Positions 47,854 to 62,406 of a stretch of 64,000 nucleotides of DNA are shown here, in pieces. Source of the stretch: Uloborus plumipes (lineage: Eukaryota > Arthropoda > Arachnida > Araneae > Uloboridae). Position 1 is the stretch's first letter, and each line of letters begins with the position of its first letter. A program made the translations under genes and the position numbers. Location of the stretch: positions 1 through 64,000 of the forward strand of contig JAXGGA010003373.1 of the NCBI GenBank assembly GCA_038373865.1. Direction: 5' to 3'. The notes under the pieces were generated by a model. The model ran no database searches. It had not been told where the DNA came from and was given only the letters and a program-made list of their open reading frames with translations.

Positions 47854-48933
47854 CTAAAGTAAAATATTGAAAAAAGAAAAATGCATTTATGTTTTTTCAC
47901 TTAAACATAAAAAGTGAAGTATATTTGAATCAACGAACTAAATTTATGACTTAACCTGAAAAAGTAACAAAATTGTACGGTACAGATAATAAGTTTCAAA
48001 CAAAACATCTTAAAAAATAGATGCACGTATAGTTACTTTCATTCTACTAATTATTACCACTTCTGAAAGGGTCATGTATCTCAATTTTGAATCCAATTTA
48101 TTTATTTGTAAAAAGCTGCATGAAAGTTAGAAAAATTCATAAAGCGCATATAAATTTAGAATATAGGTACATTATAAAAGTGTTGAAACTGGCAGGTAAA
48201 AAGTATGATTCCAATTAACAAATTATATGCTAATTAATATAGGGAACGTAGGTAAATTTACAAGTTAAGAAGACATTTGCAATACGGTTTTGGGGCACTT
48301 AAAATTTTGAAATAACTACGATAAATATTTTCCACAAGCCATTTTAGATCAGATTCGGGGCCCCACGCTGTGAGACACTCTCAAAATTTCGACACATGTG
48401 ACACAGTAAATCCACCACTATTTTTTTACCCTGATAATGCAACTAAATAGCTATGAGAGCCAACCAGTAACGGGTCTTGTGTTGTCACTGTCAAGTTTGT
48501 AATTGATACTTCAACAACGCTGTCAGTAGATTCTCAAAATAGCATTTTTCAAATGCACCCCACTACATTTTCCTAAGCAAAAGTTTTTATATACAATGCA
48601 ATTTATAACGCTAATGATTCTCAGTCCTTAATACTGGATATACCATTTAAGTTTTTGAAGGGTTGACTTTTTTTTTCAGAAAGCAGTTTTATTGGTGCGT
48701 ATTCATTCCTTAGCTTTTTCCATCACTTCGATATATTTTTTCCACTAACTTGGATGTTTCAGATCATTTTAAGCTAATGTGATCATAGCTAGTCAATTAA
48801 AAGACTTTTTTTTATGGGCACATATGATAGTAATTATTTTTTGGCAATTCTTACTCAAAATTTTAATTTACGATTAATGATAAAACATACTTTGAATTGA
48901 TAAATGGAGAATAAAAATTCAGTGGTAGAAAAA
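47854..48933. other. AT-rich sequence, nothing recognised
   Basis: No supported frame or repeat. Confidence 0.5.
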
Positions 48934-49175
48934 TTGAATCGGTGAGTGCAAAAACAACATCATCGAAAATGCGTTTTTTTATGGAAAAAAGCTGTGGGAG
49001 GTAAGATGCGTGTTGAGGTCAAAAATCACGTCAGTCAATTTACTAATTTGAAAGATACGATGCCTGTTATTTGAACGTTGACAGTAGAAACAATGCTAGA
49101 ATTAAGACGTTTTTTTCTCTCTCCTGAACAATTTGAAGTTCTTGACTGACATTGATTATGCACTCACCGATTCAG
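48934..49175. mobile_element. MITE-like element with 16-17 bp TIRs
   Basis: TTGAATCGGTGAGTGCA on the left (48934-48950) and TGCACTCACCGATTCAG on the right (49159-49175) are inverted repeats with one mismatch. The interior has no long frame. No target duplication was seen. Confidence 0.65.
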
Positions 49176-49985
49176 TTATTTAATTGCATTTTTTTATCTG
49201 CCTTTTCATGTTGTTGTTGTTCAGGCAATGCTTTTAAAAGCAATTTATCAGTTGTCCATTATTTTTTTTTTTAATTATGTTGGCCGACTCAGTAAGTTAA
49301 GACTTGAAATTTGATTTTGTTGTAAGAAAAATATATGATTTAATATTGTTGAGTACATTTTTGTGAGTATATTCTCAAAATATTTGAATTCAGCCCTATG
49401 ACCAATACTAGTTTTAATTAAGCGAGTGGGATCATTACTGATCAAATCAGTGTAGTCCAGTTCCATTTCAAAATGTAGATATAAATAATTATTCAAAATT
49501 ATTGAGAATATCAGAATTATAGAAGTACAAGTTCTAAATTCTGAGGTTTTTAAACTATTTTTCCATTAACTATGACTACAGCATTTATTAAAAATATATT
49601 TAAAAAAAACCCTTAAGCATGTTTCTAACTACTCATTTATTACATAGAACTTCTTTAAAAAGTAAATGAAAATTTGCGTACAAGTCTTTTACTAAATTGA
49701 AATATCTATAATAACAAACGATTAACTTCTTTGTTAGAGAGCATATAATATACATTTTAACTGATAACTTCCGTTTTTAATCTAAAATATTGGATCTCCT
49801 CTTTTCTGATGTATAAATCAATATTAACAGACGCGTTTTTCATGAAAAATGTTTATTAATGAGAGCACACTTTTTTACAAACTACATAAATCTTTGAATT
49901 AAAAAACGATTGTTTATTACTACACACACTCACACATTACTTTCTTTAAATCATTCTGTCCACTTTTTATAAGAAACAGTTTTTT
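49176..49985. other. AT-rich sequence, nothing recognised
   Basis: The minus frame at 49275-49496 shows no domain. Confidence 0.5.
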
Positions 49986-50234
49986 TCAGTCTCCTATCAA
50001 ATAGAAAAAGACTCTAAATCCCCCTCCGCAAACGCTTTCCATTACTTTCACCTCACTTGGGTGTGTCCACTTAGGGCGGCCAAGTTTGACATCATATCTA
50101 TCAAATTGATTGGGAAAGAAGCTGGACAGACTGACGGACAAAATGTGCTCGATACTGGCAACATCACACGGGATACATTTTCTCGTAACTAGACTGGGAG
50201 GAACATTCCAGTCACATGTTTGACGTCTTTCCAT
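49986..50234 (-). other. GC-richer island with an 82-codon frame, unassigned
   Basis: The minus frame (MERRQTCDWNVPPSLVTRK...) ends VMESVCGGGFRVFFYLIGD. Base composition differs clearly from the flanks, and the sequence has the look of a repeat-derived frame. I recognise no domain. It could be a TE remnant or an exon. Confidence 0.35.
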
Positions 50235-53200
50235 TTACAGGGTACAGTTATGCAAATGAAGAAATAGTTGTGGGCTTGAATTAGTTTTTATGCAATATGG
50301 ACGGTTTAATGAAATTATAAATACTTTAAGCAAGTAGTTTTAGTACAGAAATGATCTGTTGTCTAGAATATGCACTCTGAAATGACTTTTTTTCTGGAGA
50401 GTTTTGAATGTCATAAGTAAAAAAATGAATTATTTAAATACAATGGTTTACTCTTAAAAGTAAGTGATGGTGAGAAACATAATATTCATTAAGTTAAATA
50501 TTTTAAATCAATGATATCCATAGCATACCAACGTAAAATAAAATCTTTTAAAAATGATATATAAATTGAACGTGTATGGACACATAGATTATTATTTGCA
50601 GCGAACTCTTCATTAATCACCGTTTTACACAAGTAAGAACCAAAAAATACACGAAACCTGAAGAATAAAAAAAAATAAACAACGTAATGCATAACGGTAT
50701 TACCAACTATTGATTGATATTATGTACTACCGATACGCATTACGTAGCTTACGGCCTAAGCAATTAAATTCATGGCTAGACCAAAGCGGGTAACAGAAAA
50801 AAATGGAGGTTCTTGTTCTACCCAAACAGTTTTTACGTACCATTCGCATTAATGAAAAAAAAGGGGAAATGATGGTAAAGAACATGAAACTATATTATTA
50901 AGTATAAAACGCTGCTAAGTTGTTATTTGAAAAATAAAACCAGTATAAGGTTGCACAAAGGAAAAAAAATACAAGTATTATACTGCATAAAAGCAAAAGG
51001 GCACATTTTTTCAAAATCTTTTGAATCTCTTTCTTTAGTGTAAAGTTTCAACTAGAGATAAACTCTAAACTTTTTCTGTCAACATCTATTTTTAGAACTG
51101 AACAATGAGGAAAACTTCTAAAACTCAGTATCTAATTTTGGCAAGCATTTATTTCCTGTATTTTCATAGATGTGAAGGCATTGCTTTTTTAAAATATATA
51201 ATGGCAAAAAATTTTGTCCACGAGAACTGTAACCATTTTAGCTGTATTAAAATGCAAGTTTCGTTTAAAATAAATTAATAACAATTTAATTTTCTATTAT
51301 AATTAAAGTAATGCTGAATTCAAAAATCTCGTTAAGAAACAAAATGTATAAGTTTACGCAAATTATCTTTCTTTTTTAACTTCCGTTTCTGATGGAAGAT
51401 ATTAAAACTCAGGGGAAAATACTTTTCTCAAAATAGGACAACCAATACATTTCACTAACAGCTACCGCCATTGCATGAAAATCTCTTTAATATATGTCAG
51501 GAAGGCTCCTGAGAAAAATATAGGCAATTTCAGTTGCTTTTAAAATATGCATGCGCATATTTCATCTCTTTTATGGTTTTCTTACAAACTATAAAAGCGA
51601 ATGTTTGGAATATACTGGAAATGAGAAATGAAGTATCATACTTTGATAAAATCTACAGCTTTCATAATATATAAACAAACATCGCTTGTATATAGCTTCC
51701 AGAATACGTTTTATTTTAATACCTCAGTTTCGTAACAGAAAAGCTTTCTTACTTGCAGCGAGGTCAAAATTTGTAAACAATTTAGTTTTTGCTTCCCAAA
51801 CTAGTTTTTTTTTGCTATTTTCCATTTGAATAAAATAGTCGCTTTTATTTCTGTTTTTCAAAACATCAAGAACGTGAAGATAGTTTTTAGATTTTAGCAT
51901 TTTGTGCCGCATTCGTAGGCTTTCGATGTTTTCCCCCCTTGATGTTGACTGTTACCTATTGCACACATGATCCTATTTTGGATAGTTGAAATAAGTTTTT
52001 CAGTGAAATAACTAAAAATAAAGAAGCATGTTATTCATAGAAACTCGTATTTAAAGTTTTAAAGTCAGTCCCCCGATATGTACAAGTGGTTGGTACTAGA
52101 TGCAAGATTTCCTACAAAAAATATAACATACATAAAATATACATAAACATACGTAAAAAATAACAAATAGCTTACATAAATATAATATGGAATACATTTG
52201 GAAATGTAATAAGTAAAAAAATAAGGGGAAAAAAAACCTTGTATAAATCTTTAAAAGGTTTTACTTTTTTGCGTCTATGCATATGCAAGCACAACATTTG
52301 AAACGTAAAACAGAAACAAGTAAAAATTTTAATGAAAATGTTACATATTATATGACTTATAATATCATTAAAATATCACATCTATTCATATACAAATAAA
52401 TTTTTTGGATTAGCATTTAAATTATTATTCGTTGCGATATAAGCTTAACACTATGAAAATTCTAGAATTGCGTAGCTCAGGGAAAGTTTGCTTTGAGGAA
52501 AGAACCATGACAGAGATTTAAAAAAAATCAAGGGTGAGTAGACGATTTGCCACATCTAAACTGAGAAGGAATAGCTATTGCTTGAGCTAGTCTGTGATTC
52601 CAATTATTTCAATGATATTTACCTGCAGTATTAACTTAAAGCTGAATATTACTGTTTACTAAAGCCACTTTGCCCCTAAAGAACCTTATAAAACATATGC
52701 AAATCATTAAAAAACATTTGAAACATTGTTTCATATATAAAGATTTTTTTTCTCGGTAAAGCAGATACAAAACGTTCGACTAAATACGGAAATCATTGTA
52801 CAAAACTATGTATAAACAAAACTGTATAAGCGGCAAAAACATCATTTACAGAGTTCAGACTTTTAAACTAAATAAAATTTTAAAATTTACTATTGTTCAA
52901 AATAGTAAAATTATTACATCAATAGAAAGTTAATGTTCATTATTCAATACTTGTCCAATACTATCAAACGTATACTATAAATTTGAATACAGTTAATTTG
53001 AACAACAGTTAAGACGTAAATTTTCAATGAACTCTATATTCACGGACTTTGAAGCTTAGATTGCATATTCTAGGATTAATGCTCAAAAGCCGATTGCTAG
53101 CTTTTCCAAAGATACTAAAAAACAATCAGAATCTCATCAAGACGTCAAAATGGCAAAAACTGTTTTAGTTGATTAATAATTTCTTAGTCTTAGTTAAATG

Positions 53201-54560
53201 AAACACCACCAAAAGATGTCAAATTGATATAATGCAATATTTTCTCAACAACTTCTGCTTTGTTCTTTTATTTAGCAACATTTTAGCACAACTTATTTTT
53301 AACCATTTTTCACATAAGTCTCAGTTTTTTTCTAATATTACAGATACTTTACACAATTACATAGATTACTCACTACTACAGATGAACCCCAAAAAGTTTG
53401 CGCAAACGTAGATATTAATGTAGAACTTCATGGCAAACGCTTCATTTCCCAATGGCATTGCATTAATTCAAACATTTTTAGAAACAATGTCCATAGGACG
53501 AAGATTAAATGTAATTTAAAGTGTTAAAGACGCATTGAGTGTGTCACGGGTGTATTCATCATTTTTTCCCTAACGATCCTTTAAATTAAAAATAAAAATA
53601 ATACTGATAGAAGATGTAATCAGACATTATTAATGGATTTTCTTTTCGCCTTCCTGATATAATTCATTTTTTTTAGAATCAAACATGGTGTCATAATAAA
53701 TGAAAGACACAGAAAAAAGTGATGCATGTGTCAGTTTGATAAATAATTTCATTCACAATTAGATATAATTTAATAATCGATCTTTAAATTTGTGCAAGGG
53801 CGTTTTGTAAGCAACTCGGTGATTTGTTACGATAAGAATAAGAATGAACGATTTTTTAAATGTGTTTAACATTATTTTGAAGTAAAAAAGGAAAATCCAT
53901 ATTTCGCCATTATTTAACTCACGGTATACTTTAGCACGAATCTTTCTTACAGTTCTTTATTTTTTCCACAATTTATATTTTCGTAAATTACATCAATATG
54001 ATTCAAAAAAAAAAAAAAAAAAACATTAACAATCAAATGTATGATACTTCTTACAGATTTATAATAAATATTGCCATTCGAGGATGTTTGTTGATATTAG
54101 TTAGCAATTGGTAAAGTCTTATACAGATATTTAAGATATTACTATTATAAATATTTATATTTCCCTTCATAGCATTTTTGAAAACGGCGCAACACATTTT
54201 AAACGCCTAACTACTAAGATAAAATACTTTAATAATCAATTTTGAAAGATAAGAACGTATAGCTCAAAGACATAAAAATAAGCTGTTAACCAAAAAGTGT
54301 TAATTAATTGATAATAAAATGCCTCCTATCAATATAAAAACAGCTCTTCATTTAAAAGAAACAAATTACTTGTACAAATATTTGCTTCTGTTATCTCTCA
54401 TTCTCCAAAAAATTCTATTATATATGTGGTGTAGTAAGTTAAAAAGTTAATTAAAATGTCATAATCATCCATTCTATAATCTTCAATAATTTACCTCCTA
54501 ACATAATTTAAAACATAATTAAAAACTGAAATTCCCAATTAATTCTGCTGAAAGAAAAAA
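50235..54560. other. AT-rich sequence, nothing recognised
   Basis: Runs of A at 54006-54022. The frames at 50489-50692 and 51724-51912 (both minus) are without domains. Confidence 0.5.
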
Positions 54561-55010
54561 AGATAAATATTCTGCTGAAAAGGAAAAGAAAATAGCCTCA
54601 AGCATTGCTCCAATTTCTAACGAAAAACAACCTCATCTGGAAAGCAGTGAGCAAATGACATTAAATTTGGAAAATGATTACATTAAGCCGCGTGATCGTT
54701 AGTGTTTAAAAATCCACAAAACATTATAATAAGACTAGATGAAAAAAAACAAATTATAAAGTTAAATTCTCGAACAGTAAAAATTGCTCACTTACATTCC
54801 GCAATTAAACACGACATAAAAAAAAACAACTGTACATTGCATTGGAGTGAAATACTCTGGCTCGGCGTTCAGAAAATGCAAGAATACATCATCAAAAAAA
54901 AAACAAACTCACCGTATGGGGTGTACACTCAGGTTTATTCATTGGTTATTAACAACATTTCTGGTTCTTTACAATCTCCTTCATCTTTGTACCAACAATA
55001 TCTTTAAGTC
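54561..55010 (+). other. Possible decayed coding stretch, unassigned
   Basis: Two hydrophilic plus frames follow one another: one ending PHLESSEQMTLNLENDYIKP then RDR and TAG (54702), and one beginning GTG at 54702 (VFKNPQNIIIRLDEKKQ..., 101 codons). The near-continuous charged composition suggests one coding sequence broken by a shift, but no family is recognised and chance is possible. Confidence 0.3.
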
Positions 55011-55079
55011 GTTGATGCTGTACATCACACCTCGGATGATTGGGTACCAGAATTGGTGCTCAAAATTTTAATATCCAGA

Positions 55080-55565
55080 GACACACAAAACTGGCCCCAT
55101 ATCCGTTCACAAAATCGACTGGTCCTCACAATCTCTACCAAAATCTTTTAAAAGAATCAGAAGAAGCCTAATAATCCTGCAATCTGTGGTGCAGCTCCTT
55201 ATATCTCCTGTTGTGTGTCGTTTGGCTTCACTTTACTTCTTTCCTTCACCTCCCTTGCCAGATCCCCCTATGTCTTCTTTTTAGCTGCTTTTTCTCTCCT
55301 TAATTGATTTCATCCAGGCTCATCACAGCCCTTCCCTGCAACCGTGACCTTTTTCTTCCCGTCGTGGGAGGAGTCCGAATTCCCCTGTGCTCGTAAATTG
55401 GGGGTGCGTCAGATACATCCTGTCTTCGTTCTCCTTTGCCAAAAACTGCTGCTTCTCTTTGCGCGGCCGGACGATTCCATTTAGTTTTCTTCGTCAAATC
55501 GGGGAAGGGAGAGGCGCTGGACTTAGCGAATTTTCGTAGAGTGTTCAGTGAAGTTTCATGAAGTC
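55080..55565 (-). other. GC-richer island with an ~88-codon frame, unassigned
   Basis: The minus frame is open from about 55563 to 55300 and includes FAKSSASPFPDLTKK, WNRPAAQREAAVFGK, YEHRGIRTPP and RLQGRAVMSLDEIN before TAA. The start given by an in-frame TTG (55497) is not a real start. Composition is strikingly unlike the flanks. It could be TE-derived, an unannotated terminal exon or a non-coding transcript; I cannot choose. Confidence 0.4.
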
Positions 55566-57652
55566 ATGTACCCACCACAATATACCATTGTTGAAAAACC
55601 AGAATTGAAATGCGCAGACAAACTATTTGAACTCATCGATATATATCTAATCAGATTCTCCTTCAAATAGCTATTTTACTCATAATTTAATTTTTGCTAG
55701 AACCGACGTTGTTTAGATTCTTTGTTTTTCTCTCTCTCTTTTCTGTTTTTCAAATAAAAATACGATGCAGAATGTCTCTCAAGTTCCGACTATTTTGAAA
55801 TTAATGTTTTGGTAAAGCGTAACATATTTTACCCAAAGATAAGCGAAATCATTTTTTCTTTGTTTCACATTAAGATCTTTTGAAAACTAACTTAGGACGA
55901 CTAGAAATAAGAAAGAGTTTTAGGTTCACCATTTTCTTGGTAGTAACCAAGCACTTATTCCAGTGGAAAAAGAATAAGTGAAGATGAACAGTCATACAAA
56001 CAAGTATGATGCATCTCATCCTAAGAAGTATAAATACTAACCGATTCATCGACAAGATTTTTGAGAAAGTCAACTGTGCCAAAGTAAATTAAAAAATACA
56101 TTGTGCATTTTAGTGTTATAAGTAACTTTTCATCATTTACTGTTCCTGCTGAAAAAACGTTTTTTTAGTTTTAAAAGAAAAGAAACACTCACACAATGTC
56201 CTGATATACATGTATGCAACATTTCTTGTGCAACTTGCGAGTTAATAATGTGGGATTAAATTTCATTTGCTTAAATAAATTTAAAAAATACCAATTAAAT
56301 GTAATTTTGACAAAAAATACAAACCTATATCGCTTTCCTTTTTTTACTACCTCAGTAGTTTGAAGAAACATTATGAGGAAATCCCTCATTTTATTTCGAT
56401 TTTACGCGGCCGTTGGCACAAATATTCCAAGTCGTAGGATTTGAAAGAAAATTCTCAAAATGCGGACATCAAACGAATCGTCTTTCTACTCGCAGGATTT
56501 GCGCGCAGAAAATAAAAATGTATTTAGGAAAGTATCTCCACTTTCCCCATCTTTTAGATAGACAGAAGAGGGGAAATTTCCGGGTTGAAACAAGGCCCGC
56601 TGGAAAAGAAGACTTTTAACAATTCCCTGATGCCTCTTTTAGCTTCACTTTTTTTCATTTTTTTTAAAAATAATCCTCTACTAAGCCAATATGTTGGACG
56701 ATGCAGAAGCCAAATATAGCCTCTTATGTTTTTATTTTACTTTTCGATAGCTTCGTAGGTGTAAAGATTTATTTCTTTGCGTATAGTCCCTCATCAGGGC
56801 CCGTATTTGCGATTGACTTCTTTGGTTACTATGGCTACAGTGTGAGTGATACTGAGAAAGCCATAAATATGAGCAGTGCGCGTATCTTTAACGCGTAGTG
56901 AGAAAAAAACTTGATGGTCTAATTAAGCGACTTCTAGGCTCTTGTAATTGTAGCGACACGATCATGGACAAGAAAACTATCAATATTTAAAAAAAAATTG
57001 ACGACCATCTTAATTTTGATTCGCGACTAGAATAATCACTTATTTTAGTAAGTAAGTGTCTGACTGTTCTAAAGGAACTTTTCTACGCATTAGTAACCCT
57101 TAATGCAGGTATGAGGATATTTTTAAAGGAATCCGTACTGCTTCGTAAATTTAGATTGAATGAGGTTTTTATAAATGATGGAAAAAAAGTAATTTTCACA
57201 ACACACACATAAATAAACAGCATGCTCCCGTTTAAACTGCACGATCTCCATTTTTTCAGGAACTAGCTTTAGATGCTTACTTCCAATTTCAAAAATGGTT
57301 AAAATACGATGTAGAGTCAAGATATTTAAACTTTTTTAAAAAGGGAAAAAATAAAGGTGTAACATTTTATATGATCTCTAGGTCCCGTACATTGTTTTAG
57401 GGAAATAACAAGCATTTAAGAACTGTAACACAAAATGTTTGACATTAGTGCGATCAATATTCACCAACGTATGAAACGTGACGTTTGGTGACTTATACCA
57501 CTTTACACTCAGGGGTGGGGTGGGGGGGGGTGACATAGCTGCTAACCTAAGTACAAAATTATATGTGCTCATACTGCATACTGTCTTTTGAAACTGCGCG
57601 AGTGTGCTTTTACGTATCTTAGCAAAACTTACGCATTTATTCTTCTATAGAA
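55566..57652. other. AT-rich sequence, nothing recognised
   Basis: Small frames at 55870-56082, 56189-56389, 56413-56619 and 56701-56898 have no domain. A G-run is near 57510-57530. Confidence 0.5.
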
Positions 57653-57829
57653 ATCAGGGACGTCATTTCAAGTTTTTCCAGAGGGGGGGGGGGCAAAGGG
57701 TAAAAAAACAATACATTTTCACCAGAAAACAACAGAAACCACGCCCACTTGTATATAAATACATTGATTTCTCAAAGTCAGGGGGGGGGCAATTGACACC
57801 CCTGCCCCCCCCTAAATGACGGGCCTGAT
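57653..57829. mobile_element. 177-bp MITE with ATCAGG..CGTCATTT ends
   Basis: ATCAGGGACGTCATTT at the left and TAAATGACGGGCCTGAT at the right are imperfect inverted repeats. Inside are G-runs and C-runs (GGGGGGGG near 57685 and CCCCCCCC near 57805) that also pair. Confidence 0.7.
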
Positions 57830-60151
57830 AGAAATGAATAATAAAGTCTTTTTTTTTTCTTTTTACTTCTAAAACATGTCTTCTAAAGAAGCTATTTTCT
57901 AAAAATTGTTTTAATCAGTTTATATTTACTGGAGTTATGATTATAAGGAATTGCGGGCTGACAAAAAGTTAAGTTTCATGTTTTTCCCCTTTCAAATTTT
58001 TAATACATCAACTCTGCATTTTATTTTGACCAATTTGACTGTTGAAAGTATGCATCTTAGACTAACAGGTTGTGAAAAAAGAGGTTTTGCTGGTTTATAT
58101 AGATGTGTTTATAGCTTTCTGCAGTATTAATTTAGTAATCTTTATTTTTCTCTAACTCATTAAGTTTTGTGATTTGACCACCAGGTTTTTAAATATTCAA
58201 TAAACCTCCCGCTTAATTTTAAGATTTGTTTCCACTCTAATTAGACTTTTTACTCAATTATAAAATACATTTCCATACTCGTTATTATATTTTCCATACA
58301 TCACAACTGTTTTCACTAGTATAATTCAACCCTCAGTCAGAGAGCATGGCTGCGGTCCGTATCTTTCTTCAACCAATAAGAAGGCTTTAGTTTAAGGATG
58401 CAGTATTTGAGTTGAATAGTCTGGCCATATGGGTGTTTAAGTTTTAACTTAAATATAGGTATCTTTTTTATTTTAAGGGGTTTTATTAGTCATTAAGGTT
58501 TCTAAATAAATCACTACGATTCCATAGTAAGAGACGATCGACCTTTTATGTTTAATTTCAGTCATTACTATTGTAATTTTTATATGTATTTTTTTTTTCA
58601 TATTTTTATCCCATTCTGCAGTGTCATAGGAAGGTCGTAGTACCATATGTGCACAGATGAACGCATATTGATTCCTTATAAAAAACTGACCAGATTGCAC
58701 TAGAAGAAAACAAACATATGTTAAACATGTTACAGTGGAAATGTAAGAGGCTGACTGACCTGCTTAATTAAAAAACGCGAGAGATAATCTGTTAGAGAAT
58801 ACAGCTTTATTGGAAGGCTATATTTAATCTTGCAAGTTTCACTCGTTTTGTGAGGTGTAGAAAAGCTACTCACTGAATTTATATCCTTTCCTTAAGAAAA
58901 CTTTTCCAAACTGTAATTTTGAAAACCTTACTATCATGGTCTTCATTCAATCAAAATTGTTCCAGTTTTTTTTTTTAAAGCCTTGAAGGCAAAAAAAGAT
59001 GTATGTTGTTGTCAGGACCGTATTGGATCAAGTAATATTTATGACAGTGCGTTGACAACAGTTTCCGCTTTACTGTGATTTGTCACTACAGAGTTGATGC
59101 TTTTAATTGAAAACGAGCAACGATTATTTGGATTGCACCCAATTTAGAACAGCTAAATATACTTCAGTTGTAAATAAAAAACGTCAACTTCCAGGGTGTA
59201 ATTTAAAAAAAAACTAACTGTAAGTAAGCTCAGACTTCATCCTTCTTTTTTGTTTTCTTCTTTTAGATTTAATTATATATAGGGAGAAAAAGATACATCT
59301 CACACCTGAGCCAATATTTTGAAAAGTGCCAATTCGAAGTTGGAGTTTTCTGATTAAAATTTTTTTTTGCAGAAAAAAAATAATATTGGATTCTAAGTCT
59401 AAATTGGGTCTAAATGCAAGAAAATAAATGGGGAGAGGTCAAGGAAGTTATTTACTCCCTCCTTAGATTACTCACTTTTAAGCCGTTACATATCTGATGT
59501 TAATATGAGCTACATATCTGAGTTTATGCTTTCAGCCTTCATTAACATCTCTAAAAATGATATCATTTCCTTGAATTTTTAACATAGAATTAAAATAATT
59601 ATATTAAAATATATATATTAGCTAAAAAATCAAATTTCATTATAAAAAAGCATTTCTTGGAAATAAAAATGAGCGATCAGGTTTTAAGATAAAATAAATT
59701 ATGAGACTACCAAATACAAGCTAATAAAACATTTATTTTGTTTTGAAACAACACACAACTTCAACTTTTTCAACACACAATTCTGCTGCTTGGTTTTCTT
59801 CAATTAGTTGCAGGAAATTTAATTTCTTTATCATAAACTCAAATTTAGCAGCATGCTAGTTAATATCTAGTTATTTAGCAAAGTTATGAGAAATTGAAGC
59901 ACCAAACAAATAAATAAATAAAATAATAATAGTTAATTAACTTAATTTCTGTAGCGTCAATTTTTCTTATTTTACTAACTTCTATTGTCAGGTCATACAA
60001 ACCACAAATGAAGCAATTGCACTAAAACTCATTGCTTTTCATTTTTTAAGAGCAAAAATATTCAATATATATGGCTAAAACCTATGAATTTTGCTTTTTA
60101 TAATTCTGAAACGTGTGAGTTAGTTTGGTAATATATTCGCTGTTTTTCAAT
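57830..60151. other. AT-rich sequence, nothing recognised
   Basis: No supported gene or repeat in this stretch. Confidence 0.5.
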
Positions 60152-60720
60152 GTTACCGCTCTGACTGTTACCGATCTGACAAACTGACAGTTTTTTTTTT
60201 TTCCGAGTCGATCGCGCTAAACCAAAACCAAACGTGTGTTTTTTTTCACTTGTAATAAAGGACTATACTTATATATAAAATAATTTTTAAAATAATAAAA
60301 ACTGCACATTTTAGCGCGAGTTACCGATCTGATGACTTAAATGACACATATTTTATAAAATCACTTTAAAAAATCTTACCTATAATTTTAGATGCAGAAA
60401 TGCAAATTTTTAATTACGATGCGATAAAACATCGTACCAGGTACTCAGTATCACGTGGTATAGGTACAGGAAATGATTTTGGCAACCTAAACATAGATCG
60501 GAAGTTATTGTTACCGCTCTGACAGTGGAACTTGGGACACGCTTATTTCGCATCGGCTAGAAAATCAGAAATCGATTAAAACAAAAAGGAAGTAAAATAT
60601 TAAGAAAGGGGTAACAATAGAATCGTTTTTTGTGCAAGTGCGTTTTTTTGGGAAATCAGAAAGTGCGCATGACATGTTTGCATGCTAAGCTTTGCTACTG
60701 GGGACACGTTACCAATCTGA
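60152..60720 (+). repeat. Five scattered copies of GTTACCG(C/A)TCTGA
   Basis: GTTACCGCTCTGAC at 60152 and 60510, GTTACCGATCTGA at 60167 and 60320, and GTTACCAATCTGA at 60708. All are on the same strand. The spacing is irregular (15, 153, 190, 198). The surrounding sequence is otherwise AT-rich and non-coding. They may be protein-binding sites or traces of an older repeat. Confidence 0.7.
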
Positions 60721-62382
<1,662 letters not shown>

Positions 62383-62406
62383 TATATATATATATATATA
62401 TATATA
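62383..62406. repeat. Short (TA)n tract right of the palindromic MITE
   Basis: About 24 bases of alternating T and A, much shorter than the left tract. Together they suggest insertion into, or later growth from, a TA run. Confidence 0.95.
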
